A DNA stretch of 64,000 nucleotides from NCBI RefSeq assembly GCF_014489115.1, contig NZ_JACTAH010000001.1:186001-250000 (forward strand). The letters are read 5' to 3'. Position numbers and translations under genes: made by a program. The stretch comes from Thauera sedimentorum. Its GTDB lineage: Bacteria; Pseudomonadota; Gammaproteobacteria; Burkholderiales; Rhodocyclaceae. The stretch's first letter is position 1. The number at the start of each line of letters is the position of its first letter. Below the pieces are notes generated by a model. It worked only from the letters and a program-made list of their open reading frames with translations, was not told where the DNA came from and ran no database searches. This document shows, piece after piece, positions 47,023 to 55,526 of the stretch.

Positions 47023-50000
47023 TTACCTCAGTTGCCGCCAAGACTGGCGTCCCCACCTCGATTCATCTTCCTTGGTAGGAGGATCGTCCGGGCAATTCTC
47101 GGGGTTCTTTGCCCATTCCTCGTCATAGTCCGGATGATCGGGGCTGCACTTGGGATCCTTGTCCCTCTTTCCTCCTAGGACGTTCGCAGCATCTTCTCCG
47201 TGCAAGGTGGTGGTGAAACCGGTACCAGGGCCGAGGTAGCGGCCCGAGACAACCACCTTCTCTCCGGTGTTCGGATCGGTGACGTACTCCTTGTCATCAA
47301 AGAACTTGTCTCGGTTCAGATCGAACACAGTGAACGTGTGGCGGGCGCCAGATACCGCGTCGAGCGACATGTACCAGCTTCTTGTGCCCGAGGAGCACGG
47401 GTCTTCGTTCGGGATCAGAGTCGCAAAGTCGATCCGTCCGTCGAACGCTAGGTTTGGTTGGGCGATGATGCGTTCACCCTCTGCCCCGTTTGCTGGGGAG
47501 ACGAGATCGAGATAGAAACCCTTCTGCGTAGTCAGCGCGTTGTTCGTGACCAGCCGTACGCCTTCTGTATAGTCGAACGAAGTATCGGTGTTCTCGAACG
47601 AGGCGGTTTGTTCGTGATAGATCTCCTGCTCGAGGAGGTCTGCGCGCAGTACTTTTGCCGCGGTGGAGATCGTGCTGCAGGCGCCAGTCGTGGTCAAAGC
47701 GCACTCATCCTGAACGCCGTAGAAGGTCTGCTGGGAAAGATCGCCCTGGTCGCCAGTCAGGAAAAACTTGCCTGTACCAAAGTAGACCATGAGACCCTTG
47801 GTCGGGTGGCGGGCGACAGCCGGCTTTGCGGTGATCGGTTGCGCATTGCCTGCCCCGATACCGTCGACCGCCTTGAACAGCGGTTTCGGGGTGCCGGACG
47901 TCTGGAAAGCGACCTTCCAGTCGGAGGAACTTGCGCCACTGAAGTCGAACTTCCAGAGGTTACCTCGATAATCGCCTGCATAGACGAGGTCGATCAGGCC
48001 GTTACGGTCCGAATCGATGGTCACCGGGGTCGCTAGTCCGTTTGGTACAGCCGAAGACCCTACACTTGTATCGATTCTCTTGAGTAAGGTCCCGGTAGCG
48101 AGATCCACGACGAACAACTGTGCCCGATGCGAGTTACTGTTATAGCCATTGCCGAAAATGGCAACCCATTGGCCGCTCTCTGTCTTGACGATGGAGGCTT
48201 GTCCGATGGAAAGGCCGAGCTCGTTGTGGGTAAACTCCCACATCACCTTGGAGGCTGCCGGGGTCGTCGTCGGGCTCTCGATGTTCAGGGCAAAGTAGGA
48301 GCGTCCTCCGGCGCCGGTCGAACCAACGAGCACAGTCCGCCAGCTGCCGCCGATATACGCGTCCCCTGCAACCGGAGAGCCGTCAACATAGTAGCGGTGT
48401 CCGTCCTTGTAATCCTTCTCCGCCAGATACTTCAGGTTCGGGAAGATGGCATTCGGGACAAACGCAAAGACCTCGTCGCCAGTGGCAGCGTTAAAGGCAT
48501 GCAACATGCCGTCGTTTGCGCCGACATAGACCATCGCCTGGCGGTTCTTGAACGCGGCGCTGTTTAGACGGGTGAGATAGCTGGTGCGTTCGGCGCTAGT
48601 CAGTCCGGAGGCGCTTCCGTATGACTGCCTGTCGCTGCCCACGTGCAGGGGCGTCGAGTTTACGATGTCACCCAGCCGTGAATTGCGAGCCCGGAAGTCT
48701 GACCCCTCATATGTAGCGTCGCCGCGCAGGAAGTTGAGCAGTCTTGCGTCGCCGTTCAGGTTGGTCTGCTGCAGGGGGTCGAGCGACCCCCATAGGAAAT
48801 CACGGCCCGCCGAGTTATCAGGGCTCCAGGTAACGATCTCACGTGCGCTCGGGCTCATGAGACCCAGGCGCGCACCGGCTTCCCAGTCCGCACTGGCGCT
48901 CAGCTGACCGGTGATCGGATTGAAAGGGATCGCTTCCAACTCTCCCGTCCAGTTGGTGCTGTCAAAGCTGCCTGCATAGAGCGTGGTCCCGGCGGCAGCC
49001 CGGGATGAACTGCGAGCAAGCCCACTGGACGAGGCGTTGTCGTCAATGATCGCCGCCAGGATGTTTCTCAGCGCGGTCGAAAACTCGTCGGGATTGTTTG
49101 CTTGATAGAAGCCTCCGCGGCCATTGACGGCGGCGTGCAGCATGTCGTTGATGGTGCTGGACGTGTTCGAGGTAACGGAGGGCCAGTTGATGGTAGCGCC
49201 GGATGAGATGGCATTGAATGCTGCGTCTGGGTCGACCGAACCTTCGACGCCAAGTCCGACCGTAAACGTTGCCATGTGCTGCCAGAACGCCGGGTCTCGC
49301 ACGCTTACCGGCACCTTGTTGTCAAGGTCGGGATACAAGTCACGCTTCCAGTAATACATCGCGACGTCGGCCAGCGTATTGCTCTGGCTGTCCGAGAACG
49401 GCGACTGCGGCGTATATGTATACGAGGTCGGGGTATCGTCGTTCAGGAAGCCGGTGATCGTCGTGCCCGCGGTGTTGTCGACGTTCTCTCGGGCGTCTGA
49501 TGTAGCCGCCGCGGCATCGTTCCAGTAGCCGTCAGACATCAGCAGCGTATAGCTCTTCCGGCAGGAAAGATGGTTGCCGCCGGTGGTGCCTGGCGTCGTA
49601 CTCCAGGGGCCTTGGTCAGCACTGTTCTCGTAGTATCGACCGGCCGCGTCGAGCGCGCGCCGTAGGGGTGTGTTCCCGGACTGTGGGGTCGTGAACAGCC
49701 AGTCAAAGAAGTCTTCGCGATCTGTGCCGCTGAATTTGCGTACGCCTCGTTCGATCGTCGTGACACTCTTCCCGTCGCGAGTCGAACTGGTCGATTTGTT
49801 GATCCGGCCATAACCGATTCGTATGCCATCCGCCAGGCCCGCAAACGCTCTGCTGACGCCGGCACGAGCAGCGAAATTCCGCGAACGGTAGTAAGAGTAC
49901 CAGTTGGCGAAGTTCTGCTGTTGATCTACGTCGAAGGGCAGGACCACCTTGTAGTAGCAGCTATCCTTGTTCTTCTTTTCTTCAAGCGTCCCGGTGCAAC

Positions 50001-50484
50001 TCCCTCCGCGGTTCTCATCGAACTGATAATAGTATGCGCGCTGATTGTTGTATCCCGTGCCGCCGCCGAAGCTGGGCGTGAAGTTGTTGGACAGGTTGAC
50101 GCTACCCGAGCGAGCGTAGCCGTCTGTCCATGCGGACGTAAAATTGGAATTGCCGAGCGAGTTGCCGTTATGGTCGAGCGGTGGCAGATAGGTGACGGTA
50201 GGGTCGTAGTAGATTCGGTTGTAGGTGCTTGACTTGGACCGCGCATTCGAGCTGGAGATGCTGTCCGGCATGTAAAAACGCGCCATGGAGCCGGAATCGT
50301 CGTGGATGTACATCAGGTTCGGCTCGAGGGTTCTGCCGAGCACGAGAGGAACGTCGGCGACGTCCAGTTGCGCGGAGGCGAGCGGTGATAGTGCCGTGCC
50401 GAGTGCGGCGCAGAGAGCAATGCTCAGGCGTCTCCGGGCAGGAGCGGCGCAGAGACGGAGATCCGGGCAGGAAGGTGCGTTCAT
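47023..50484 (-). CDS. pilY1: PilY1-type pilus tip adhesin/assembly protein
   Basis: This 1153-residue secreted protein has a signal peptide (ALCAALGTALSPLASA) and an N-terminal von Willebrand A-like region with the metal site DDSGSM near residue 60 and SYTLLMSDGYWND. The C-terminal half is a beta-propeller: MVYVGANDGMLHAFNAATGDEVFAFVPN, the calcium-loop sequence DSDRNGLIDLVYAGDYRGNLWKFD and VYFGTGKFF. PilY1 sits at the pilus tip, binds Ca2+, and acts in adhesion, twitching and surface sensing. ATG 50484 and GTG 50493 are both possible starts. The extreme C-terminus is Asp/Lys/Pro-rich and not typical. Confidence 0.92.
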   Translation of the reverse strand: MNAPSCPDLRLCAAPARRRLSIALCAALGTALSPLASAQLDVADVPLVLGRTLEPNLMYIHDDSGSMARFYMPDSISSSNARSKSSTYNRIYYDPTVTYLPPLDHNGNSLGNSNFTSAWTDGYARSGSVNLSNNFTPSFGGGTGYNNQRAYYYQFDENRGGSCTGTLEEKKNKDSCYYKVVLPFDVDQQQNFANWYSYYRSRNFAARAGVSRAFAGLADGIRIGYGRINKSTSSTRDGKSVTTIERGVRKFSGTDREDFFDWLFTTPQSGNTPLRRALDAAGRYYENSADQGPWSTTPGTTGGNHLSCRKSYTLLMSDGYWNDAAAATSDARENVDNTAGTTITGFLNDDTPTSYTYTPQSPFSDSQSNTLADVAMYYWKRDLYPDLDNKVPVSVRDPAFWQHMATFTVGLGVEGSVDPDAAFNAISSGATINWPSVTSNTSSTINDMLHAAVNGRGGFYQANNPDEFSTALRNILAAIIDDNASSSGLARSSSRAAAGTTLYAGSFDSTNWTGELEAIPFNPITGQLSASADWEAGARLGLMSPSAREIVTWSPDNSAGRDFLWGSLDPLQQTNLNGDARLLNFLRGDATYEGSDFRARNSRLGDIVNSTPLHVGSDRQSYGSASGLTSAERTSYLTRLNSAAFKNRQAMVYVGANDGMLHAFNAATGDEVFAFVPNAIFPNLKYLAEKDYKDGHRYYVDGSPVAGDAYIGGSWRTVLVGSTGAGGRSYFALNIESPTTTPAASKVMWEFTHNELGLSIGQASIVKTESGQWVAIFGNGYNSNSHRAQLFVVDLATGTLLKRIDTSVGSSAVPNGLATPVTIDSDRNGLIDLVYAGDYRGNLWKFDFSGASSSDWKVAFQTSGTPKPLFKAVDGIGAGNAQPITAKPAVARHPTKGLMVYFGTGKFFLTGDQGDLSQQTFYGVQDECALTTTGACSTISTAAKVLRADLLEQEIYHEQTASFENTDTSFDYTEGVRLVTNNALTTQKGFYLDLVSPANGAEGERIIAQPNLAFDGRIDFATLIPNEDPCSSGTRSWYMSLDAVSGARHTFTVFDLNRDKFFDDKEYVTDPNTGEKVVVSGRYLGPGTGFTTTLHGEDAANVLGGKRDKDPKCSPDHPDYDEEWAKNPENCPDDPPTKEDESRWGRQSWRQLR

Positions 50485-50541
50485 GGCAGTCACCGTATGT
50501 ACTGAACTCGTGGCAAAACAGTGCGTGAAGGGAGGCCGTAA

Positions 50542-51060
50542 TCAGTTTTCTGGACGCGATTCGGTGATTTGGAGAATGACGACCGTGTCCGCCCGCCCAC
50601 CCTGTGCGCGTGCTGTGACACGAAAGTAGTCGATGATGTCGGGACTCGTCGGATCGAGGCTGCGATCCACCTCCTGCAGCTGTTCGATCTTGAAACGAGG
50701 TTGATTTGCAGCGGGGATCTCGGCTGTTCTGAAGCCGGGGTGGGCCACGCTATCGGTATTGCCGGCATCCCAGTTCGCGTCTTCCGTAAGTTGTGCGTAG
50801 GTTCGCGGGACGTTAAAGAACGCGTTTCCTGCAGTCGCTTCGTTGCCGGCGCTGATCAGTCCCTCCCCCTCGCGCAGCGCCGCTTCGGCGGCCTGAAAGG
50901 CGAGATCCCGATCACGCATGTTGCCTGCCATGCGCTCTTGCTGGTTGGTGCTTTGCATCGCAGCCAAGCCCAGCATTGTCATCAGTAGCAGCATGATCAG
51001 GCCGACGATCAGAACGACTCCACGCTGGGTCGAGGGGCCGGCTCGCATAGATGTGCTCAT
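50542..51060 (-). CDS. pilX: Type IV pilus minor pilin PilX
   Basis: This 172-residue protein has the PilX N-terminal pattern STQRGVVLIVGLIMLLLMTMLGLAAMQSTNQQERMAGNMRDRDLAFQAAEAALREGE, in which the +5 residue of the helix is not Glu. It belongs to the tip-initiation complex of minor pilins with PilV, PilW and FimU. It lies between pilW and pilY1 in the conserved order. Confidence 0.92.
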   Translation of the reverse strand: MSTSMRAGPSTQRGVVLIVGLIMLLLMTMLGLAAMQSTNQQERMAGNMRDRDLAFQAAEAALREGEGLISAGNEATAGNAFFNVPRTYAQLTEDANWDAGNTDSVAHPGFRTAEIPAANQPRFKIEQLQEVDRSLDPTSPDIIDYFRVTARAQGGRADTVVILQITESRPEN

Positions 51061-51093
51061 CTCAAATGCCTAGTCTGTTGGCGAGTAGCCGAA

Positions 51094-52107
51094 TCACTTG
51101 ATTCGGTTGCGTAGTGCAATTGACGTGCTGAAAACCTGATAAAAGCGCCTGTCGGCGGGGACGAAGTCGTCGGCTGCGCCTTCGTCACCGAATGGAATGG
51201 CGGGTTGTATCTCGGTGAGCACGTTGTTCTCGGGCGTAGCGATCAATAACTGTACGCGAATGGAAACCACGCGCCTCCAGTCAGGCACCGCGGCAGCAGC
51301 GACGTATGACTGCACAGGGCCGAAACCTTCCCCGTCGCCGATGCCGTACCGAATGTGCATGCGCTCGACACCTTCGATCAGTTCCTGCGCGGCATTGCCA
51401 CCGAACTGACGGTAGAGTGCGCGGACGGGCTGACCGGCCTGATTGACACGCGGCGTTTCTCGCACGTAGTAGTTGATCCAGGTGCCAAACTGCGGAATGA
51501 GTATCGAGCCTACGTTGTAAGTGCGCTCGAACGCTGCGTGAGACACGGTCGTGGCGCCAAGGCCTGTCACCGTAAAGACGTCCGCTTGCTGACAGTCGGT
51601 AATCAGCGCCAGATTGTTCACTGCAAGCCGGTTGCCCAGAGGTGCGAAAGCTCCGTCAAGAGTGATATTGGCGGATGTCGATGCCATCGCTGCCGAGACC
51701 GGAATGGGTTCTCCGCCGCCAAGAACGCTGAAGCTGTCGGTGTTCGCGACTGCACCGACTCCCGCATAAACGAACGGTCGGGTAATCGAGTCGTTGCCGA
51801 CGGCGGTCTGTACGTCCGCTGGCAGCAGCGCCCGGCCCCGGATGTCGGAATCAAGGTTGGTCAGTCGGCGACAACCTGCAAAGCCCGATGAATGAAGGTC
51901 ATTGACCATGATGTCGATGGCGATCCGGCCATTCTCCTGCAGCCTTTGCACGGCGTCGTTGTACCAGTATGTCTGCCGACTTGACAGAAACGCGAAGAGC
52001 ACTCCGCCAAGAATCAGCATGCCGATCAGCATGCCGATCATGACTTCGATAAGCGTCATGCCGCGTTGCGAACGAGGTGTCATTGTGAGATGGCTGCGCT
52101 GTCGCAT
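51094..52107 (-). CDS. pilW: Type IV pilus minor pilin PilW
   Basis: This 337-residue minor pilin has the prepilin signal RGMTLIEVMIGMLIGMLILGGVLFAFLSSRQTY and a large C-terminal domain, the usual PilW size. The start ATG 52107 shares one base with the pilV stop (TGATG) and follows GGGAGG, so it is coupled to pilV; upstream codons in the frame are not protein-like. It is part of the priming complex for pilus assembly. Confidence 0.92.
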   Translation of the reverse strand: MRQRSHLTMTPRSQRGMTLIEVMIGMLIGMLILGGVLFAFLSSRQTYWYNDAVQRLQENGRIAIDIMVNDLHSSGFAGCRRLTNLDSDIRGRALLPADVQTAVGNDSITRPFVYAGVGAVANTDSFSVLGGGEPIPVSAAMASTSANITLDGAFAPLGNRLAVNNLALITDCQQADVFTVTGLGATTVSHAAFERTYNVGSILIPQFGTWINYYVRETPRVNQAGQPVRALYRQFGGNAAQELIEGVERMHIRYGIGDGEGFGPVQSYVAAAAVPDWRRVVSIRVQLLIATPENNVLTEIQPAIPFGDEGAADDFVPADRRFYQVFSTSIALRNRIK

Positions 52108-52601
52108 CAGAGCCTCCCGACAACCGTGAGTGTCTGAGCGGCGCGCTGCACTGTCGAACCGCCGCCGCCATCTGCAGTGAACTGGGCATCCGCCCACCGG
52201 ATGTCGATTGCGTGATAGTCCCCAGCATTGTCACAGGTGCCGTCCGCGTCGCTCCGGCATACGCCTCCTGTTGCTGCGCCTCCCAGTGCTGCCTGCAGCG
52301 AAGCGCGCCATGTACGAATGTCCGTGCTGAACAGATCTGCTCCCGCGGGGGTTGCGGCGTCTATTCCAATGTCATAAGGTGTTCCTGTGAGATCCCCCGC
52401 ATCCGCCGCGAGTCGAATGCGGTCTAGCATTGCGTGCCCAAGCATCGTCGCCTGCGATCTTTGCATTGCGCTTTGGTTGACCTGAAGCGACGCACCTTGA
52501 AGGCCCGCCATTCCGAGCAGACCGAAGGACAGTATGATCATTGCAACCAAGGCTTCAAGAAGCGTTGAGCCGCGTTGCTTGGAAACACCCTGGATTCTCA
52601 C
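52107..52601 (-). CDS. pilV: Type IV pilus minor pilin PilV
   Basis: This 164-residue protein has the PilV N-terminus GSTLLEALVAMIILSFGLLGMAGLQGASLQVNQSAMQRSQATMLG and a Cys pair (GGVCRSDADGTCD). It belongs to the minor-pilin priming complex. Its stop overlaps the pilW start; fimU ends 42 bp upstream. Confidence 0.92.
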   Translation of the reverse strand: MRIQGVSKQRGSTLLEALVAMIILSFGLLGMAGLQGASLQVNQSAMQRSQATMLGHAMLDRIRLAADAGDLTGTPYDIGIDAATPAGADLFSTDIRTWRASLQAALGGAATGGVCRSDADGTCDNAGDYHAIDIRWADAQFTADGGGGSTVQRAAQTLTVVGRL

Positions 52602-52643
52602 GTGGAGTACCTCGTTGCCGAATATGCTTGTGTTAGCGTGCGG

Positions 52644-53138
52644 TCACGGGCAGCTGAGTCGCTGAATGGAGCCTCGCCCGGTTGCCTGAATGGTGATCTG
52701 CCGTATTCTTTCATCGCCAGCGGGGCACGTGACGGGGGAGAGGGTGATGACAAAGTCGGCCCCGGGAGCCGTTTTCTGTCCAAGCCGGTCAAAGGTGACC
52801 TGCGTCGCGGATTCTGCAATCTGGATCCCGCTTTGGTTGAGCGCCTCATGCACGAAGATCTCCGCTCCCGCACAGTTCGCACCGGTGTGGATACACCACC
52901 CAGCTTCGTAACCGGCACCGCCTCCAGCGACCCCTGCACTTACCGACACGGGCAGTCCGCGACGGATCGCTTCGTTCCGTGCGCTGGCGAAGGCAGCCAA
53001 GAGGTCGTTTGCCTGTGAGGCGATCCGGCCATTCTGGACCGTGGTAGTCAGGCTAGGTGCGGCGATGGCGGCCAAAAGTGCCAGAATCGCGAGCGCCGTC
53101 ATGACCTCGATGAGGGTGAATCCGGAATCTCTTTTCAT
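52644..53138 (-). CDS. fimU: GspH/FimT-family minor pilin (FimU)
   Basis: This 164-residue pilin begins MKRDSGFTLIEVMTALAILALLAAIAAPSL, followed by FASARNEAIRRGLPVSVSAG, the GspH/FimT pattern. As the first gene of the fimU-pilVWXY1Y2E order it is best called fimU. AGGAT lies 6 nt before the ATG. An AlgR-like box lies about 70 bp upstream. The nucleotidyltransferase gene ends 134 bp upstream on the same strand, so read-through from that operon is possible. Confidence 0.88.
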   Translation of the reverse strand: MKRDSGFTLIEVMTALAILALLAAIAAPSLTTTVQNGRIASQANDLLAAFASARNEAIRRGLPVSVSAGVAGGGAGYEAGWCIHTGANCAGAEIFVHEALNQSGIQIAESATQVTFDRLGQKTAPGADFVITLSPVTCPAGDERIRQITIQATGRGSIQRLSCP

Positions 53139-53204
53139 GTCGTGATCCTACTTCCGAGAGCGTGGCGTCCGACACCTTGTATGGACAGGCGGTGACCCTC
53201 GTTC

Positions 53205-53214
53205 GATGAACGGT
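53205..53214 (-). promoter_or_regulatory. AlgR-like box upstream of the minor-pilin operon
   Basis: On the minus strand the sequence is ACCGTTCATC, one mismatch from the AlgR core CCGTTCGTC known from Pseudomonas aeruginosa. It overlaps the palindrome CGTTC-GAT-GAACG (53200-53212). It lies 67-76 bp before fimU, and algZ/algR homologues are at 58.9-60.7 kb. Confidence 0.45.
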
Positions 53215-53272
53215 AAGGGGTGGTGAAATCGATGGACACCTACGTCCGATCGGTTGGAGTCGAGGCTTTGTA

Positions 53273-54355
53273 TCAGGGTGGCCGCCTACTGGTGTTCGTG
53301 AGGTACTTACGTACCAGATGCCGCACGAGCAGCAGTGGGGGCATCCGCAGCCAGTGCGCACGTACATAGAGCAGCCAGCGCGCGACAGGATCCATCGTGC
53401 TGTCGAGCACGACATGATGGGGAACGAGTGCTCGCGCATGCAACAGGTCGGTCAGTTGGCTGGATAGCGAGGAGGGCTTGTGACCGAGACTGGATGAGGC
53501 ACCATACAGCAGGCTAGCGCATTGACGGCGTGCGAACGCGAGCGGCGCCTTCAGATTCAGCACATCGGCGCGGGCGTCCAGTTGGGCGAAGGCGGCGGGA
53601 TGTTCAGCTGAAAGATGTTGGAACAATCCGTCGAGGTCGAGCAAATCGCGATAGCCGTTGGGCAGCTCGCCTTCGTGATACAGATGCGTCGCACTATGCA
53701 ACAGCATGTCTGCAGGGGAGAGCACGAACACGCCGTCGAGGTCGGGAACCGGCGCCGCCTGCTCGAGCATGGTGGCGGGGTCCGGGTCGAAGCGGGCGGT
53801 GAGGGGCAGGATGCGGTGGTGTACGTCCACCACCGTGCCGCGCCGCATGTGGCGCATGGGCGGGAGTTCGTGCATCCACTGGCGGTAGTAGCGCTGGTCG
53901 TAGGCGTCGTGGTGGGTGGTGGCCCAGCCGTGACGCATCAGGGCGGCTTCCACCTCGTCGATCCGGCTCCGCGGAACGAGGATGTCGACGTCCGAGAAGA
54001 AGCGTCCGCGAGCGAAGGGGAGATCGGCGGCAAGGTAGGCGGCCCCCTTGAGCAGGACGAGCGGGACGCCGATGGTGTCGAGCGCCTTGCGCAGGCATTC
54101 GATCTCCCAGCGCACCGCGCGCGCCTGGCGCGCGGCCAGGGCCCGGCCGGCGGCGATATGCGGCCTGCAGCATGGTGGAAGGGCGTCGGCCGGCAGCCGC
54201 TCGGCCGTGGTGGCAAGCAGACCCAACACGTTTGCGCGCCGGGCAAGCCGGATCAGCATGTCCCACGACGGCAGGTCCAGGGCGGCGAGTTGCTGCGGAT
54301 CGCGCAGCAGTCCGGCCAGTGCGGCGGGCGTCCAAGGCCGCTCGTCGCGATTCAT
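53273..54355 (-). CDS. HPr-rel-A system nucleotidyltransferase family protein
   Basis: This 360-residue protein has the nucleotidyltransferase metal motif GRFFSDVDILVP (about residue 125) preceded by LVLLKGAAYLAADLPFA, and a later TVVDVHHRILPLTARFDPD and LSPADMLLHSATHLYHEG. It fits the uncharacterised NTP_transf_5-like family found beside HprK-related kinases and PqqD-like proteins. Its ATG at 54355 overlaps the kinase stop as ATGA, so translation is coupled. It may attach a nucleotide or activate a substrate of the locus; no reaction is established. Its 3' end is followed by the pilus operon. Confidence 0.75.
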   Translation of the reverse strand: MNRDERPWTPAALAGLLRDPQQLAALDLPSWDMLIRLARRANVLGLLATTAERLPADALPPCCRPHIAAGRALAARQARAVRWEIECLRKALDTIGVPLVLLKGAAYLAADLPFARGRFFSDVDILVPRSRIDEVEAALMRHGWATTHHDAYDQRYYRQWMHELPPMRHMRRGTVVDVHHRILPLTARFDPDPATMLEQAAPVPDLDGVFVLSPADMLLHSATHLYHEGELPNGYRDLLDLDGLFQHLSAEHPAAFAQLDARADVLNLKAPLAFARRQCASLLYGASSSLGHKPSSLSSQLTDLLHARALVPHHVVLDSTMDPVARWLLYVRAHWLRMPPLLLVRHLVRKYLTNTSRRPP

Positions 54356-55257
54356 GCTTTCAGCGCTCCGAACCATTCCCGTGCCTCTTCAAGCCGCTCG
54401 TAGCACAGGTCGATTGCCGGTGCGCGCGAGATCAGGTCGGCAAGCGCGGTGAAGGCGGTGGCGCCGAGCACGTCGTAGTTGAAGGCGTTGTCGATCAGCA
54501 TGGCCATTGCTTCCGGGCGCGGGATGCGCTCGGTGTGCAGCGCGCTGCCGGAGAGGTAGCGCGGTGTGACGATCCATTGCAGCCGTGCGGGGCGGTCGAC
54601 CGCGGCCACCGCGCTCGCTGGCGGCGCCAGGTGGGCTACCGTGCCTTTCTTGGTGTCCGGCACCGGTGTGTTGAGCACGGCTTCCGGCAGGGTGTCGCGG
54701 ATCACGTCGATTGCCGCGTTCTTGAGATTGACCGGTCGCGCCAGGCCGTGGACCAGTCCGTTCGCCGGATCGATCAGCGCCAGCTCGTCAGAGAGCAGGC
54801 GCCAGCCACGGTGGGCGAGGTAGGCGCACAAGGTGCTCTTGCCTGCGCCGGGCGGGGCGGGAAGCAGCGCGGCATCGTCACCGCGGGCGAGTACCGCGGC
54901 ATGCAGCAGCAGATACTGATGGGCATGGCTGGCGATGCACCAGTTCATGCCCCATTCGAACAGGGCGAAGGCTTGTGGCGCGGGTAGCGACAGAAAGGGC
55001 GAGTAGCCGTCGAGCCTGAAATCGACCTGCGGACGCAGCCAGCGCCTCGGGCTGGCCGGTCGCTCCAGGGAGACGTGGAAGTCGGCGAAGGGCGGGCTGT
55101 CGATGACCAGGTGATGGGCGTAGAGCAGCCGCAGGTTGTCCGCGACGACGGCTTCCTTGCTGGCAATGCGGAAGGTGAAGGGGCCGGTGCGCAATCCGAG
55201 GCGCCCTTGCGCGAGCCAGCGCGCGAGGGTTTCGCGAGGCAGGGTGCCAAGTGGCAC
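54352..55257 (-). CDS. HprK-related kinase A
   Basis: This ~301-residue protein has a P-loop APPGAGKSTL (about residue 135-143), a Walker-B-like LLSDELALIDP and the downstream RPVNLKNAAIDVIRD segment. These resemble the kinase domain of HPr kinase/phosphorylase, although no HPr substrate is nearby. The N-terminal region (GRLGLRTGPFTFRIASK) matches the HprK-related kinase A group. I chose GTG 55257, which aligns with family N-termini; a TTG at 55275 overlapping the upstream stop (TTGA) is the alternative. In this system the true phosphate acceptor is unknown. Confidence 0.78.
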   Translation of the reverse strand: MPLGTLPRETLARWLAQGRLGLRTGPFTFRIASKEAVVADNLRLLYAHHLVIDSPPFADFHVSLERPASPRRWLRPQVDFRLDGYSPFLSLPAPQAFALFEWGMNWCIASHAHQYLLLHAAVLARGDDAALLPAPPGAGKSTLCAYLAHRGWRLLSDELALIDPANGLVHGLARPVNLKNAAIDVIRDTLPEAVLNTPVPDTKKGTVAHLAPPASAVAAVDRPARLQWIVTPRYLSGSALHTERIPRPEAMAMLIDNAFNYDVLGATAFTALADLISRAPAIDLCYERLEEAREWFGALKA

Positions 55258-55271
55258 AGTGGGTGCAGGCG

Positions 55272-55526
55272 TCAAAGGAGGCGTGCAGCGGTCAACTGGT
55301 CGAGTGCCAATTCTATCCGCGAAAGCTGTTCGACCGCCGTGTCATCCGTCCGCGCCAGCAGCTCGCGGACGGCCTCGGGCGTGGGGCCGCATTGCCGGGC
55401 GGCGTGCAGGACCGCCAGGGTGAATGGGTCGAGCAGGTGGGTGTCGCCTGAGCCGCAGTCATACAAGGCACCGCCGTCATCCCAGGCGACCTCGATCAGG
55501 CTGTGCTCGGGGGGTAGCGTTCTCAA
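55272..55526 (-). CDS. HPr-rel-A system PqqD-like peptide chaperone
   Basis: This 84-residue protein starts with TTG at 55526, overlapping the TGA of the upstream gene by 4 bp. It contains GSGDTHLLDPFTLAVLHA, the diagnostic core of PqqD-related proteins of this locus type, then an acidic helix ending LDQLTAARLL. PqqD-fold proteins bind precursor peptides and present them to modifying enzymes. Here no radical SAM enzyme is present, so the kinase or nucleotidyltransferase would be the client. The longer open frame upstream is an artefact overlapping the secreted-protein gene. Confidence 0.72.
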   Translation of the reverse strand: MRTLPPEHSLIEVAWDDGGALYDCGSGDTHLLDPFTLAVLHAARQCGPTPEAVRELLARTDDTAVEQLSRIELALDQLTAARLL

